From NCBI RefSeq assembly GCF_036864975.1, contig NZ_CP104311.1:2545513-2609512 (forward strand): DNA of 64,000 nucleotides. The letters are read 5' to 3'. Positions 40,045-48,823 of this stretch are shown here, one piece after another. The translations under genes and the position numbers were made by a program. The stretch's first letter is position 1. The number at the start of each line of letters is the position of its first letter. This DNA comes from Methylococcus capsulatus. GTDB lineage: Bacteria > Pseudomonadota > Gammaproteobacteria > Methylococcales > Methylococcaceae. Under the pieces are notes generated by a model, which saw nothing but the letters and a program-made list of their open reading frames with translations, was not told the DNA's origin and did no database searches.

Positions 40045-41293
40045 GGGCTTTTTTCTCGATCAATTGCCGGACTTTGCCATCGTGGAAACCCGAGCCGGCC
40101 TGCGGTAGCTCCTTTCTCATGCATTCGGCCACGATGGGGTAGAGGTTGGGCGCGAATTCCACGCTGCGTTCGCTCACCTTTCTCAGAAACCCCCGGTTGA
40201 GCAGGAAAGCAACGGTGAACATGCGGTTCCAGTCGGGATAGCGTTTCGCCCGCTCGAGCTCGGTTTTCTCGAACACGAATTCCAGCTCGTCGTTGTCGTT
40301 GATGGCGAACTGCGAGAACTCGCGCAGTCCGTGGAAGGCCAGCAGCTTCTCCTCCTCGGTCAATGGGCCGGGCGCACTGAATTCCAGCCGGTAGGACAAC
40401 ACGAGCGTGAAGAAATCCACCATGGCGGCACAGGCGAGCGCGAACAGCGACAGGTCCTCCCACATCGCAAAGGAAGGTGTGATACCCCGGACGAATTCGG
40501 CGTGGCTGCCCCAGAGCGGGGCGGGAACCGGGCTGGCAGCATGGACCGATGCCAGATTGTCGGCCTTGCCCTGGACCTGTCGCACCTGTTCCATGAGGTC
40601 GGCGTAGAGGGCCGGATTCTTGAGATCGGAAGAGAACTTTTGCAGGGTTCCGCGCGCGGCCGCGATGCGCTGGTCGAGCTCGCCGAAGCTTTCTTCCATC
40701 TGTCTCAGCCGGTTTTGTTCCGCGAGCTGGAGCTCGTTGTAGTGGCTCCACATCGGTCCCTTGCCCACCCGTTTCCGGTTTTCATCGCGTATGCCCTGCA
40801 GGGTGCCGAGATAGGCCTGGGTGGCTTCCTTGGCCGCGGCTTCGGCGCGCTTCTGCTGGCGCGCCATCAGCGTGCTCTTCAGTTTGTTGACCTGGTCCAG
40901 GTAGTCGTTCAGATTCCGGTCCAGGGTGCGGTAGCGGGCCAGCAAGGTGTTGTCCTGCTGCGAAAGCTCGTAGAACTTGAAATACGAGAACGACACCGAG
41001 ACCAGCAGAGCGACGGCCAGCGTCGCGCCGACGGTGAGGACGCGCGCAAGGTTGGCGCGCCAGTGACAGCCCGCCAGTTCCAGGGAGGAGATCACGATGA
41101 CCGATTGCACGGCGACGGTGATGATCAGTGCGATCCAGTCCGTGATGAAGTAGGACAGACCATAATACGTGGTGTAGCCCGAGGCGAGACTGAGCAGCAG
41201 CACCAGCGGAATGGACCAGATGCGCAGGAGTCCCACAAAGGTGCTTTGCACCGAGTTCAATATCTGTCCGATGTGCCAGACCGATGTATTCAT
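40028..41293 (-). CDS. Membrane protein with a central coiled coil, unknown function
   Basis: This is a 421-residue protein. Three membrane segments lie at the N-terminus (IPLVLLLSLASGYTTYYGLS, WIALIITVAVQSVIVISSLEL, VGATLAVALLVSVSFSYFKF). A coiled-coil stretch (residues about 115-250) follows, then a fourth hydrophobic segment (LSLFALACAAMVDFFTLVLSY) and a soluble C-terminal domain of about 115 residues. The architecture suggests a large extracytoplasmic or cytoplasmic helical domain between membrane segments. I do not recognise the family. It overlaps the downstream coiled-coil gene by 17 bases. Confidence 0.8.
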   Translation of the reverse strand: MNTSVWHIGQILNSVQSTFVGLLRIWSIPLVLLLSLASGYTTYYGLSYFITDWIALIITVAVQSVIVISSLELAGCHWRANLARVLTVGATLAVALLVSVSFSYFKFYELSQQDNTLLARYRTLDRNLNDYLDQVNKLKSTLMARQQKRAEAAAKEATQAYLGTLQGIRDENRKRVGKGPMWSHYNELQLAEQNRLRQMEESFGELDQRIAAARGTLQKFSSDLKNPALYADLMEQVRQVQGKADNLASVHAASPVPAPLWGSHAEFVRGITPSFAMWEDLSLFALACAAMVDFFTLVLSYRLEFSAPGPLTEEEKLLAFHGLREFSQFAINDNDELEFVFEKTELERAKRYPDWNRMFTVAFLLNRGFLRKVSERSVEFAPNLYPIVAECMRKELPQAGSGFHDGKVRQLIEKKAHEQRA

Positions 41294-41373
41294 GTCTTCC
41301 TCGTCCAGGCAGAATGGAAACCTTGGCGGCCGGTCATCGATCGAGTCTGTGGGTGAATGGGCAGGGGGATGTC

Positions 41374-41511
41374 ATGGAGCTGTTTCTGATTTTCTCCATT
41401 ATTGCTTTCCTGGTCATCGTCGGCAACGCATTGCTTTTGCTGCGCACGGCGCGGAAGCCGGAGCAGGCTGACCCGGGGAGGCCTAAGCCTCACCGGAACG
41501 CCGAGGATTGA
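41374..41511 (+). CDS. Small single-span membrane protein
   Basis: This is a 45-residue protein with one membrane helix (FLIFSIIAFLVIVGNALLLL) and a basic, proline-rich tail. The ATG has AGGGGG 6-7 bases upstream. It resembles DUF2897-type mini membrane proteins in its VGN-LLL pattern, but I cannot confirm this. It is divergent from the coiled-coil membrane gene, with 80 bases between. Confidence 0.6.
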   Translation: MELFLIFSIIAFLVIVGNALLLLRTARKPEQADPGRPKPHRNAED

Positions 41512-41543
41512 GGGCTCGCCTCAACCAGGATGTACAGAGATCC

Positions 41544-41819
41544 ATGGACATATCCGAAAATTCGCTGATCGGCCATGTGGTCGAAGTCCGGGCCGGGCGT
41601 TCCGTCGCCCGCCTGTTGTCGGAGGAGGAAAGCTTTCGCAGCGAGATGGCCGTGGGACTGGAGCGTCGCCATTTTTTGCGAAACCCGACGGGACATCCCT
41701 GTCACCCTCGGGAGCAAATTGTGGCGACATCTTTGCCTTCGGCGGCCCGCGCCGTCCTGCGTCCGCCTCGGCTCCGTCCGTCTCTCAAGCGACGCTCTCC
41801 GCCAAGGCTCCCCCACTGA
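41544..41819 (+). pseudogene. Truncated ORF, possibly the start of a HerA-like ATPase
   Basis: The first about 45 residues (MDISENSLIGHVVEVRAGRS and onward to MAVGLERR) look like real protein, similar in style to the N-terminal beta-barrel of HerA-type ATPases. After GLERR the sequence becomes low-quality, Arg/Pro-rich, and stops at 41819. This suggests that the gene is interrupted near 41670 and that the following DNA is unrelated. A genuine 91-residue gene is possible but less likely. Confidence 0.4.
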
Positions 41820-42060
41820 CTCGACGCCGTGTCGGTTCCCTTATGTTTTGTCTCCACCTACGATGAAGCCGCAGACTCCGACAAAACATCCGGGCCTACG
41901 GCTTCGCGGGGGGGCGCACTCGCGCGCTCCGCTCGACTTCCTTAGTGCTCCTTCGGCGATGAACCGCTCGTGCCGTGCTTGTCTGCCCGGAGGCTTCGGT
42001 GTATGAGTATGCCCATCTTTCTGGGATGACGTCTTTTCGCATGATGGGGAATCCGCAGGC
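41820..42060. other. Non-coding stretch with a long-loop inverted repeat
   Basis: These 241 bases, plus the preceding doubtful 150, hold no convincing gene. A 10-bp perfect inverted repeat (ATGTTTTGTC at 41843-41852 and GACAAAACAT at 41880-41889) has a 27-base loop. Codon periodicity is lost in all frames as far as I can judge by eye. It may be a remnant of a mobile or repeat element, or hold the promoter of the partner-switch operon. Confidence 0.4.
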
Positions 42061-42396
42061 ATGAAGCTCACAACCGAAACCGTGGACGGCAAGACGGTCC
42101 TGAGGCTGGACGAACCGCGCCTGGATGCCCACAATTCCGGCGAACTCAAGGACTTCATGCTCAAGTTGCTGGAGGGCGGCGGACGCCATCTGGTCGTCGA
42201 TCTCAGCCCGGTGAGCTTCATCGATAGTTCGGGGCTGGGTGCCCTGTTGTCCGGGCAGAAGAATGCCAGCTTGCGCTCCGGTGTCTTTATGCTGGCGGGT
42301 CTCCAGCCGCGGGTGCGCTCCATGTTCGAGCTGACCCGCCTGCACCGGGTATTCGAGATATATTCCACCGTCGAGGAAGCATTGCGCGGCGATTAG
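42061..42396 (+). CDS. STAS-domain anti-sigma factor antagonist
   Basis: This is a SpoIIAA/RsbV-type protein of 111 residues. The phosphorylation-site motif is intact in SFIDSSGLGALLS (Ser56/Ser57). In homologous partner-switch systems the dephosphorylated form binds the kinase and releases its target. GGGGAA lies about 8 bases before the ATG. It is the first gene of the operon STAS, kinase, glutamate dehydrogenase, phosphatase. Confidence 0.93.
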   Translation: MKLTTETVDGKTVLRLDEPRLDAHNSGELKDFMLKLLEGGGRHLVVDLSPVSFIDSSGLGALLSGQKNASLRSGVFMLAGLQPRVRSMFELTRLHRVFEIYSTVEEALRGD

Positions 42397-42409
42397 CCGG
42401 GAGGTGGTC

Positions 42410-42838
42410 ATGCCAGGCGAAACCGATGTCAATGTCGACATCGTGGTCCCCAACCAGACCCGCTACCTCGGGCTGATCGGGAACATTGCGGAGCAGATCG
42501 CCCGGGAGCTGGTGGATTACCGCGGCGACCGCGATACGCTGGGTTACCACATGAATCTGGTGCTGACAGAGGCCATGGTCAACGCCATCGAACACGCCAC
42601 GCCGGGCGAAACGGGCAAGACGGTCCGGGTCTGGATCCATATCGAAGATGATGAGCTGTGCATCCGTGTTTATGACCAAGGGCAAGGCTTCGATCTCGAG
42701 TCCGTTCCGATGCCGGATTTCGACGAGCCGGGTGAACACGGCCGTGGCATTTTTTTTATCCGGACGCTGATGGACACGGTGACCTACCGTCGTACCGAGA
42801 GCGGCAATGTCCTGGAAATGCGCAAGAAGCTGGCCTAG
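42410..42838 (+). CDS. RsbW-type anti-sigma factor/serine kinase
   Basis: This is a GHKL ATPase of 142 residues. The N box is seen in LVLTEAMVNAIEHA, the G1 box in VYDQGQGFD and the G2 region in EHGRGIFFIRTLMDTV. In partner-switch systems it phosphorylates the STAS protein and sequesters a sigma factor or another target. The ATG at 42410 has GGGAGG at the proper distance; a GTG two codons earlier would overlap that site. It lies 13 bases after the STAS gene. The target is not known, as no sigma factor gene is linked in this window. Confidence 0.92.
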   Translation: MPGETDVNVDIVVPNQTRYLGLIGNIAEQIARELVDYRGDRDTLGYHMNLVLTEAMVNAIEHATPGETGKTVRVWIHIEDDELCIRVYDQGQGFDLESVPMPDFDEPGEHGRGIFFIRTLMDTVTYRRTESGNVLEMRKKLA

Positions 42839-42857
42839 CTTACGGGGGGACGCCGGT

Positions 42858-45800
42858 TTGGACGGTAGGGGGCCGGATGCCGGCGGAAACTGGGAAAGCG
42901 CTTACACGGACATACTGATGCGATTTTGCCGTCGCCGGCGAATCGCCGCGGGGTCTTTGCCCGACGCCCGGATTTTTCCGCTCGAATACCGCTCGCGTAT
43001 TCCGCCGGCGGCAGCGGTACGGGATGCGCTCCTGCTCGAAAAGGTGGTACGGACGGTATCTTGCACCGCCGATCTGTGGCGCCCTTCGCCGCAGTTCGGC
43101 GATGGCTACTGTCGTCTTCGAATTTACAGTCTGGCGGAGGATGACCTCGACCGGATCATGCCCCTGTTGCAGAATCTGGGACTGCGCATCGTCGATCAGA
43201 TCTGGTTCAGGCTCGAGTTCCGAGGGCAGTGCTGCTCGGTCCGCAGTTTCGCCGTGGCTGCCGGGGAAGCACCGGGCGGAGATCTCATGCGGCGGCGCCA
43301 ACCGCTGTTGGAAGCCCTGGCTGCCGTGACGGCGGGCCGGGTGGAGAATGACGCGCTCAACGCCTTGATCCTTGCCACGGGGCTGTCCTGGAAGGAAATC
43401 CAGGTGTTCAGGGCCTATCGCGATTACCGGCGCCAACTCGGCGGCCGGTTCGGCCGTTCGAGCTTTTTCCGTGCGTTGTTCAACAATCCTGAAGCCACCC
43501 GTCTACTCTACCGCTATTTCGAGGCCCGGTTCCGCCCCGATGTGCAGGGCGATGAGGAAGCACAATCGGCGCTGCGGCAGGACTTCGTCGCGGCACTGGT
43601 CAATGTGGCGGACAGTAGCGAAGACCATATCCTTCGGGATTTGTTCAACCTGATAGATGCCACCGTGCGCACCAACTTCTACCGGCGCCGCGATGACCCC
43701 GATTTCTTCCTCGCCTTCAAAATCAGCAGTCTGGGCGTCATCGACATGCCTGCGCCGAAGCCGCTGTGCGAAATCTACGTCCATTCGGCGGCGATGGAGG
43801 GCATCCACTTGCGAGGGGCTCGCGTGGCCCGTGGCGGCATCCGATGGTCGGACCGGCCCGACGATTTCCGGGTCGAGATACTGGACCTGATGCAGACCCA
43901 GATGATCAAGAATGCCCTGATCGTGCCGCAGGGCGCCAAGGGCGGCTTCGTCCTCAAGTCGCCTTGCCGCGATCCGGAAGAGTGCCGACGCCTCGCCACG
44001 GTGGCCTATGCCACGCTCATCCGCGGCATGCTGGATTTGACCGACAACGTCACGGCCACTGGCATCGTGCGCCCGCCTTTCGTAATCGCCTATGACGACC
44101 CCGACCCGTATCTGGTGGTCGCGGCGGACAAAGGTACCGCGCGTCTTTCCGACACGGCCAACGTCATCGCGCAGGAATACGGCTTCTGGCTGGGGGATGC
44201 CTTCGCCTCCGGCGGTTCACAGGGTTACGACCACAAGCGTCTCGGCATCACGGCGCGCGGTGTGTGGGAATGCGTGAAGCGGCATTTCGCGGAGTTGGGC
44301 CGGGACATCGAGAAAGAACCCTTCACGGTGGTCGGCGTCGGCAGCATGGACGGCGACGTGTTCGGCAACGGCATGCTGTATTCGCAGAACATCCGGTTGC
44401 TGGCGGCTTTCAGCGGCCAGCACATCTTTCTGGACCCGGACCCCGATCCGCAGGTGTCGTACCGGGAGCGGCGGCGCTTGTACGATCTGCCGGGGTCCAG
44501 TTGGGCGGATTACGACCACCGGGCAATCTCGGCCGGTGGCGGGGTGTTCCGGCGTGATGCAAAGGACATCCCCCTCGCTCCGCCGATCCGAGCCTGGCTC
44601 GGCCTACGCCACCGGTCCGTGGATGGCGAAGGGCTCGTCCGGTTGCTGCTGACCGCTCCGGTCGATCTGCTCTGGCTCGGCGGTATCGGCACTTATGTGA
44701 AGGGCAGTGCGGAAAGCCACGACGATGTCGGCGACCGGGCCAATGATGCGGTACGGGTGGATGGCATTCAGCTGCGAGCGGCAGTGGTGGCCGAAGGGGC
44801 CAATCTCGGCTTCACCCGGCAGGGACGCGTGGAGTTCGCCCTGGGCAACGGTCGGATCAATACCGATGCGGTGGACAATTCGGCCGGCGTGGATTTGTCC
44901 GACCACGAGGTCAACCTGAAGATACTCACGGGCATCTTGCAGGCGCAAGGGGTACTGGGCGGTAGGGAGGAGCGCGACCGGTTGCTGGCCGAACTGACCG
45001 GAAGCGTTTGCGATTCGGTGCTGCGCGACAACGCTTCCCAGAGTCTCGCCATATCGCTCGACCGGGAACGCTGCCTGCGTGATGTGGAGCCATTCCTGGA
45101 ACTTGCGGAGCGGCTCGAAAATGCCGGCAGCCTGGACCCGAGCTACGAAGCGTTCCCGAGCCGGAAAGAGGTTCAGGCTCGTGAGGGAAGAGGACTGGTG
45201 CGACCGGAACTGGCACTTCTACTCGCCCATGCCAAATTGGTTCTGAAGCGGGCGCTGCTCGCCGCGCCTGGTTTTCTCGACGCCGAATGGAGTCGGCCGA
45301 TCCTGGCGGACTATTTTCCGCCGGAGGTGAGGCGGCGTTATGGACCGGCTCTCTCCGGCCATTCCCTGGCCCGTGAAATCACCGCCACCGTCATTTGCAA
45401 TCGCATACTGGATCAGGCGGGATCGTCTTTCCTGACTCTGGCCGAGGAATTCGATCCCGCGACGGCCGCTGATCTGGCTGGCGCCTATTTATGCTTCGAT
45501 GCTGTGCTCGGCGGTGAAGCGTTGCGGAGGACGGTTTCGAGGTGGACCGGAAGCACGGCGGTGTCTGCCTCCTACCGCATGCTCCTGGATCTGTCGGATC
45601 TCCTGTGTGCATGGTGCGAATGGGCAGTCTGCGAAGGTCTGGAACTGCGTCCGGGTCAATCCGGAATCGAAGCCTGGCGGTCTGATCTTGGGGCGTATCT
45701 GAATCACCGTGTGGCATCGTTCGGCGACACCGAGCGTACCGCTTGGGACGGGCGGGTGACGGAGTTGACGGATCGCGGCCTGAGCCGGGAACAAGCCTGG

Positions 45801-46226
45801 ATAAGCGCGTCGCTCGGGGAGCTCCGGGATTTCCCGGTGTTGGCCCATCTCGCCCGATCGGCTGGTGCACCGTTGGAGCGGGTTGTCGCCGTGGACGATG
45901 TCGTTGCCGGACAGCTAGGGCTTCGCCGCTGCCTCAGCCTGCTCCGGGGCGTCCGGCCGCGCGACCGCTGGGAACGGCGCGCCCAGGCCGCTCTTCTCGA
46001 GCGATTCCGCAGCGCCGCGGCGCGCCTGACTGGGCAGGCTTTGCAAGCGGGCACGACGGAACCGCTGGCCGCGTTTTCCGGGGAACGGTTTCGGCACAGA
46101 CTGATGCGGTTCCGGCGGTTGTTGAACGAGCTGGAGGACACTTCCTCGCCGTCCTTGACGCCGTTCGCCGTCCTGGGTGCGGAGCTGGAAGCCCTGGTCG
46201 ATCTCCGCCGGTCCCCAGGGGTCTGA
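42858..46226 (+). CDS. gdhB: NAD-dependent glutamate dehydrogenase, short form
   Basis: This enzyme converts glutamate to 2-oxoglutarate and ammonium. It belongs by sequence to the large L_180 NAD-GDH family: VARGGIRWSDRPDDFRVEIL, KNALIVPQGAKGGFV, VVGVGSMDGDVFGNGML, GGIGTYVKGSAESHDDVGDRAND and AEGANLGFTRQGRVEFAL. At 1122 residues it lacks roughly the first 450-500 residues (ACT-like regulatory part) of the usual 1600. The TTG start at 42858 has GGGGGGA 8 bases before it; ATG 42807 overlaps the kinase gene and gives implausible extra residues, and ATG 42918 is another option. The phosphatase gene follows after 11 bases. The symbol is by family only. Confidence 0.88.
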   Translation: MDGRGPDAGGNWESAYTDILMRFCRRRRIAAGSLPDARIFPLEYRSRIPPAAAVRDALLLEKVVRTVSCTADLWRPSPQFGDGYCRLRIYSLAEDDLDRIMPLLQNLGLRIVDQIWFRLEFRGQCCSVRSFAVAAGEAPGGDLMRRRQPLLEALAAVTAGRVENDALNALILATGLSWKEIQVFRAYRDYRRQLGGRFGRSSFFRALFNNPEATRLLYRYFEARFRPDVQGDEEAQSALRQDFVAALVNVADSSEDHILRDLFNLIDATVRTNFYRRRDDPDFFLAFKISSLGVIDMPAPKPLCEIYVHSAAMEGIHLRGARVARGGIRWSDRPDDFRVEILDLMQTQMIKNALIVPQGAKGGFVLKSPCRDPEECRRLATVAYATLIRGMLDLTDNVTATGIVRPPFVIAYDDPDPYLVVAADKGTARLSDTANVIAQEYGFWLGDAFASGGSQGYDHKRLGITARGVWECVKRHFAELGRDIEKEPFTVVGVGSMDGDVFGNGMLYSQNIRLLAAFSGQHIFLDPDPDPQVSYRERRRLYDLPGSSWADYDHRAISAGGGVFRRDAKDIPLAPPIRAWLGLRHRSVDGEGLVRLLLTAPVDLLWLGGIGTYVKGSAESHDDVGDRANDAVRVDGIQLRAAVVAEGANLGFTRQGRVEFALGNGRINTDAVDNSAGVDLSDHEVNLKILTGILQAQGVLGGREERDRLLAELTGSVCDSVLRDNASQSLAISLDRERCLRDVEPFLELAERLENAGSLDPSYEAFPSRKEVQAREGRGLVRPELALLLAHAKLVLKRALLAAPGFLDAEWSRPILADYFPPEVRRRYGPALSGHSLAREITATVICNRILDQAGSSFLTLAEEFDPATAADLAGAYLCFDAVLGGEALRRTVSRWTGSTAVSASYRMLLDLSDLLCAWCEWAVCEGLELRPGQSGIEAWRSDLGAYLNHRVASFGDTERTAWDGRVTELTDRGLSREQAWISASLGELRDFPVLAHLARSAGAPLERVVAVDDVVAGQLGLRRCLSLLRGVRPRDRWERRAQAALLERFRSAAARLTGQALQAGTTEPLAAFSGERFRHRLMRFRRLLNELEDTSSPSLTPFAVLGAELEALVDLRRSPGV

Positions 46227-46237
46227 CGGTTTCATCC

Positions 46238-48781
46238 ATGCGGCAACAGGAACTTTTGCGGGCATTACTCAACGCCTTCGACGAGGCGCTCTGTCTGGTG
46301 GACTCCACCGGCAGTCTGGTGGAAGTGAATGGAGCGGCGGAACGCCTCCTAGGCCTCGAGCGGCGGGCTCTGCTGGGAAAAAAACTGCTGTCGGAGCCGA
46401 TGTCCGGACCGGCCTCGCGGCGGCTGGGGATCAGCCTGGGAGGCAGGAACGACCGGCTGCTCGATGGCGAAGTCCGTCCACTTGTCGCCGGCAGCCCGAT
46501 GAGCCTGTTGCGCCTGTCTGACCCGTCGGTGAGCGATGGCCGCGGCCGGGATAGCGAAGCGACCCTGAGGGCAGTGCTCGACACATTGGTCGATGGCATC
46601 ATCGTCATCGATGACCAGGGTGTGATCCAGTTGTTCACGCCTGCCGCGGAGCACATGTTCGGCTACCATGCGGACGAGGTCCTTGGCCGCAATGTGGCGC
46701 TGCTGATGCCATCGCCCTACCGTGAGGAGCACGATGCCTATATCGGCCGTTACCTTCGTACCGGTGAACCAAGGATCATTGGGAGCGGACGGGAGGTCCA
46801 GGGGCGTCGGAAGGATGGCCGTCTGTTCCCGCTCCAGCTTTCCGTCGGCGAATTTTGCAGGGACCAGCACCGTTGGTTCGTCGGTGTCACCCGCGATCTC
46901 ACCGCGGGGAAACAGACGGAAGACCGGCTCCTCATGCTATCCAGTGCAGTGGAGCAAAGCCCTACTGGAGTCGTGATCGCCGATGCTCAGGGCCGTATCC
47001 AGTATGTGAATCGGGGTTACACGGCGCTCACCGGATGCGGCGCAGAGGAACTGGTGGGTACGCGTCCCGGTGGCGCGGGGAGGGCGAATCGCTTCGGACG
47101 TCTGCGCAAGGTTATTCGATCGGGCGAAGCATGGCGCGGTGAGGTCCAGGAGTCGCGTAAGAACGGCGAAATCTACTGGGCGCTCGAAAGCATCACGCCG
47201 ATACTGGATGCGCACGGCGAAGCGACCCATTACCTCCTGATTCAGCAGGACATCACCGAACAGAAACGGGACAAGGAAGCGCTCGCCGAGAGCGAGGAGC
47301 GATTTCGGCAGGTGGCGGAGATGGCGGGCGAATGGCTCTGGGAGCAGGACCCCCAGGGACATTACCTTTACAGCAGCGCCGCCGTCCGGGCTATCCTCGG
47401 TTTCGAGCCGGAGGAGGTGCGCGGCAAGCATTACTTCGATCTCTTGACACCGGAGGACAGGCAGCACTGGATGAGCGCCCTGCCACCGGCGAAGGCGAGC
47501 GAAAAGCCGTTCTTCCGTCTCATCAATCGTTATCGCCACAAGGACGGGCACGAAGTCTATACCGAATCCACGGGAGCGCCGATCTTCGGTGAGCGGGGCG
47601 AACTCATCAAATGGCGGGGCGTTGACCACGACATCACCACCCGCAAGCGTTACGAAGACGAACTGAGGGTGCGCGACCGCGCGATCGAATCGGCGAGCGT
47701 CGGCATCAACATCGCCGATGCACAGGCCGAGGGGCTGCCCAACGTATACGTCAATCCGGCGCTCAGCTCGATCACCGGCTATTCCCGGGAGGAATTGCTC
47801 CATCGCAGTATGCGGATGCTGCAGGGAGCGGAGACCGATCCGGCGAGCGTCGAAGAAATCCGCGCGGCGATCCGGGCAGGCCGGCCGTGCCGGCTGACGA
47901 TCAGGAACTACCGCAAAGACGGCACACCTTTCTGGAATGAACTGCTGATTTCACCGGTGAAGGACGAGAGCGGCGTCATCACCCACTACATCGGGATCCA
48001 GACGGATGTGACCGAACGCCGCCGCGCGGAGGAAGAGCGGCACGAGCTGGAAATCGCCAAGCAGATCCAGCTCTCGCTGCTTCCGGAGGCACCGCTTCAT
48101 TTGGCGACAGCCGAGATTGCCGGCTTCTGCGTGCCGGCGACCCATGTGGGGGGCGATTATTTCGATTATTTTCATCGCGGGGACTGGGTGGATCTGGTCA
48201 TTGCCGACGTGTCCGGCCACAGCGTCGGGGCGGCGCTCATCATGGCGGAAGTTCGCAGCGTGCTACGGACTGAGGCGCGCAGAACACCGGTCGAACCGGT
48301 CGGCGGGGAGGGTGTAGCCCCGATTCTCGCCGGTATCAACGACGCGCTGCATGAGGATCTGTCAGGGGCGGATCTGTTCATCACGATGTTCTATGTCCGC
48401 TACGATTGCAGGACGCGCCGGCTCAGCTACGCCAACGCGGGGCACAATTTCGCGTTGCTGCTCCGAAGCGGCGAGGAGAGCTGCATCCCTTTGGATGCGG
48501 ACGGTCTGGTTCTGGGCGTCAGAAAAGGCGTGTCCTTCGAGGAAAAGGCCGAAAACTTGAAGGCTGGGGACTGGCTCCTGCTCTACACCGACGGTGTGAT
48601 CGAAGCACAGAACAGCGAAGGGGAGTTTTTCGGCATCGGCCGGCTTTGCCGCCAGTTTTCGGCACGCCGCTCGCTGTCGCCGGAAGCGATGGTCGCCGGA
48701 CTCCTGGACGAGCTGCGGGCATTCGCCGGGAAGAATCCGCTGCGCGATGACATCAGCATGGTGGCGCTCCGGGTGTGCTGA
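46238..48781 (+). CDS. Multi-PAS/LOV-like sensor with C-terminal SpoIIE/RsbU phosphatase
   Basis: This is an 847-residue protein. PAS-type domains lie at about residues 1-50, 104-230 (FixL-like, TPAAEHMFGYHADEVLGRN), 235-345 and 355-475, followed by a LOV-like domain at about 478-600 and a PP2C-type SpoIIE phosphatase domain from about 620 (FCVPATHVGGDYFDYF, VIADVSGHSVGAALIMAEV, LLLYTDGVIEAQN, DDISMVALRV). The LOV-like domain has the family's TGYSREELL and NYRKDGTPFWNELLISPV stretches, but the GRNCRFLQG motif reads HRSMRMLQG, with Met525 where the photoactive Cys should be. It would dephosphorylate the STAS protein in response to a signal. It is the last gene of the operon. Confidence 0.92.
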   Translation: MRQQELLRALLNAFDEALCLVDSTGSLVEVNGAAERLLGLERRALLGKKLLSEPMSGPASRRLGISLGGRNDRLLDGEVRPLVAGSPMSLLRLSDPSVSDGRGRDSEATLRAVLDTLVDGIIVIDDQGVIQLFTPAAEHMFGYHADEVLGRNVALLMPSPYREEHDAYIGRYLRTGEPRIIGSGREVQGRRKDGRLFPLQLSVGEFCRDQHRWFVGVTRDLTAGKQTEDRLLMLSSAVEQSPTGVVIADAQGRIQYVNRGYTALTGCGAEELVGTRPGGAGRANRFGRLRKVIRSGEAWRGEVQESRKNGEIYWALESITPILDAHGEATHYLLIQQDITEQKRDKEALAESEERFRQVAEMAGEWLWEQDPQGHYLYSSAAVRAILGFEPEEVRGKHYFDLLTPEDRQHWMSALPPAKASEKPFFRLINRYRHKDGHEVYTESTGAPIFGERGELIKWRGVDHDITTRKRYEDELRVRDRAIESASVGINIADAQAEGLPNVYVNPALSSITGYSREELLHRSMRMLQGAETDPASVEEIRAAIRAGRPCRLTIRNYRKDGTPFWNELLISPVKDESGVITHYIGIQTDVTERRRAEEERHELEIAKQIQLSLLPEAPLHLATAEIAGFCVPATHVGGDYFDYFHRGDWVDLVIADVSGHSVGAALIMAEVRSVLRTEARRTPVEPVGGEGVAPILAGINDALHEDLSGADLFITMFYVRYDCRTRRLSYANAGHNFALLLRSGEESCIPLDADGLVLGVRKGVSFEEKAENLKAGDWLLLYTDGVIEAQNSEGEFFGIGRLCRQFSARRSLSPEAMVAGLLDELRAFAGKNPLRDDISMVALRVC

Positions 48782-48789
48782 ACCGGGGA

Positions 48790-48807
48790 GCGGTCTCGGC
48801 CGACCGC
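48790..48807. terminator. Possible terminator between convergent genes
   Basis: GCGGTC-N6-GACCGC is a 6-bp inverted repeat between the stops of the phosphatase gene and pgsA. There is no T-run, so the call is weak. Confidence 0.25.
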
Positions 48808-48823
48808 CCGCTCGGGCCCGTCC

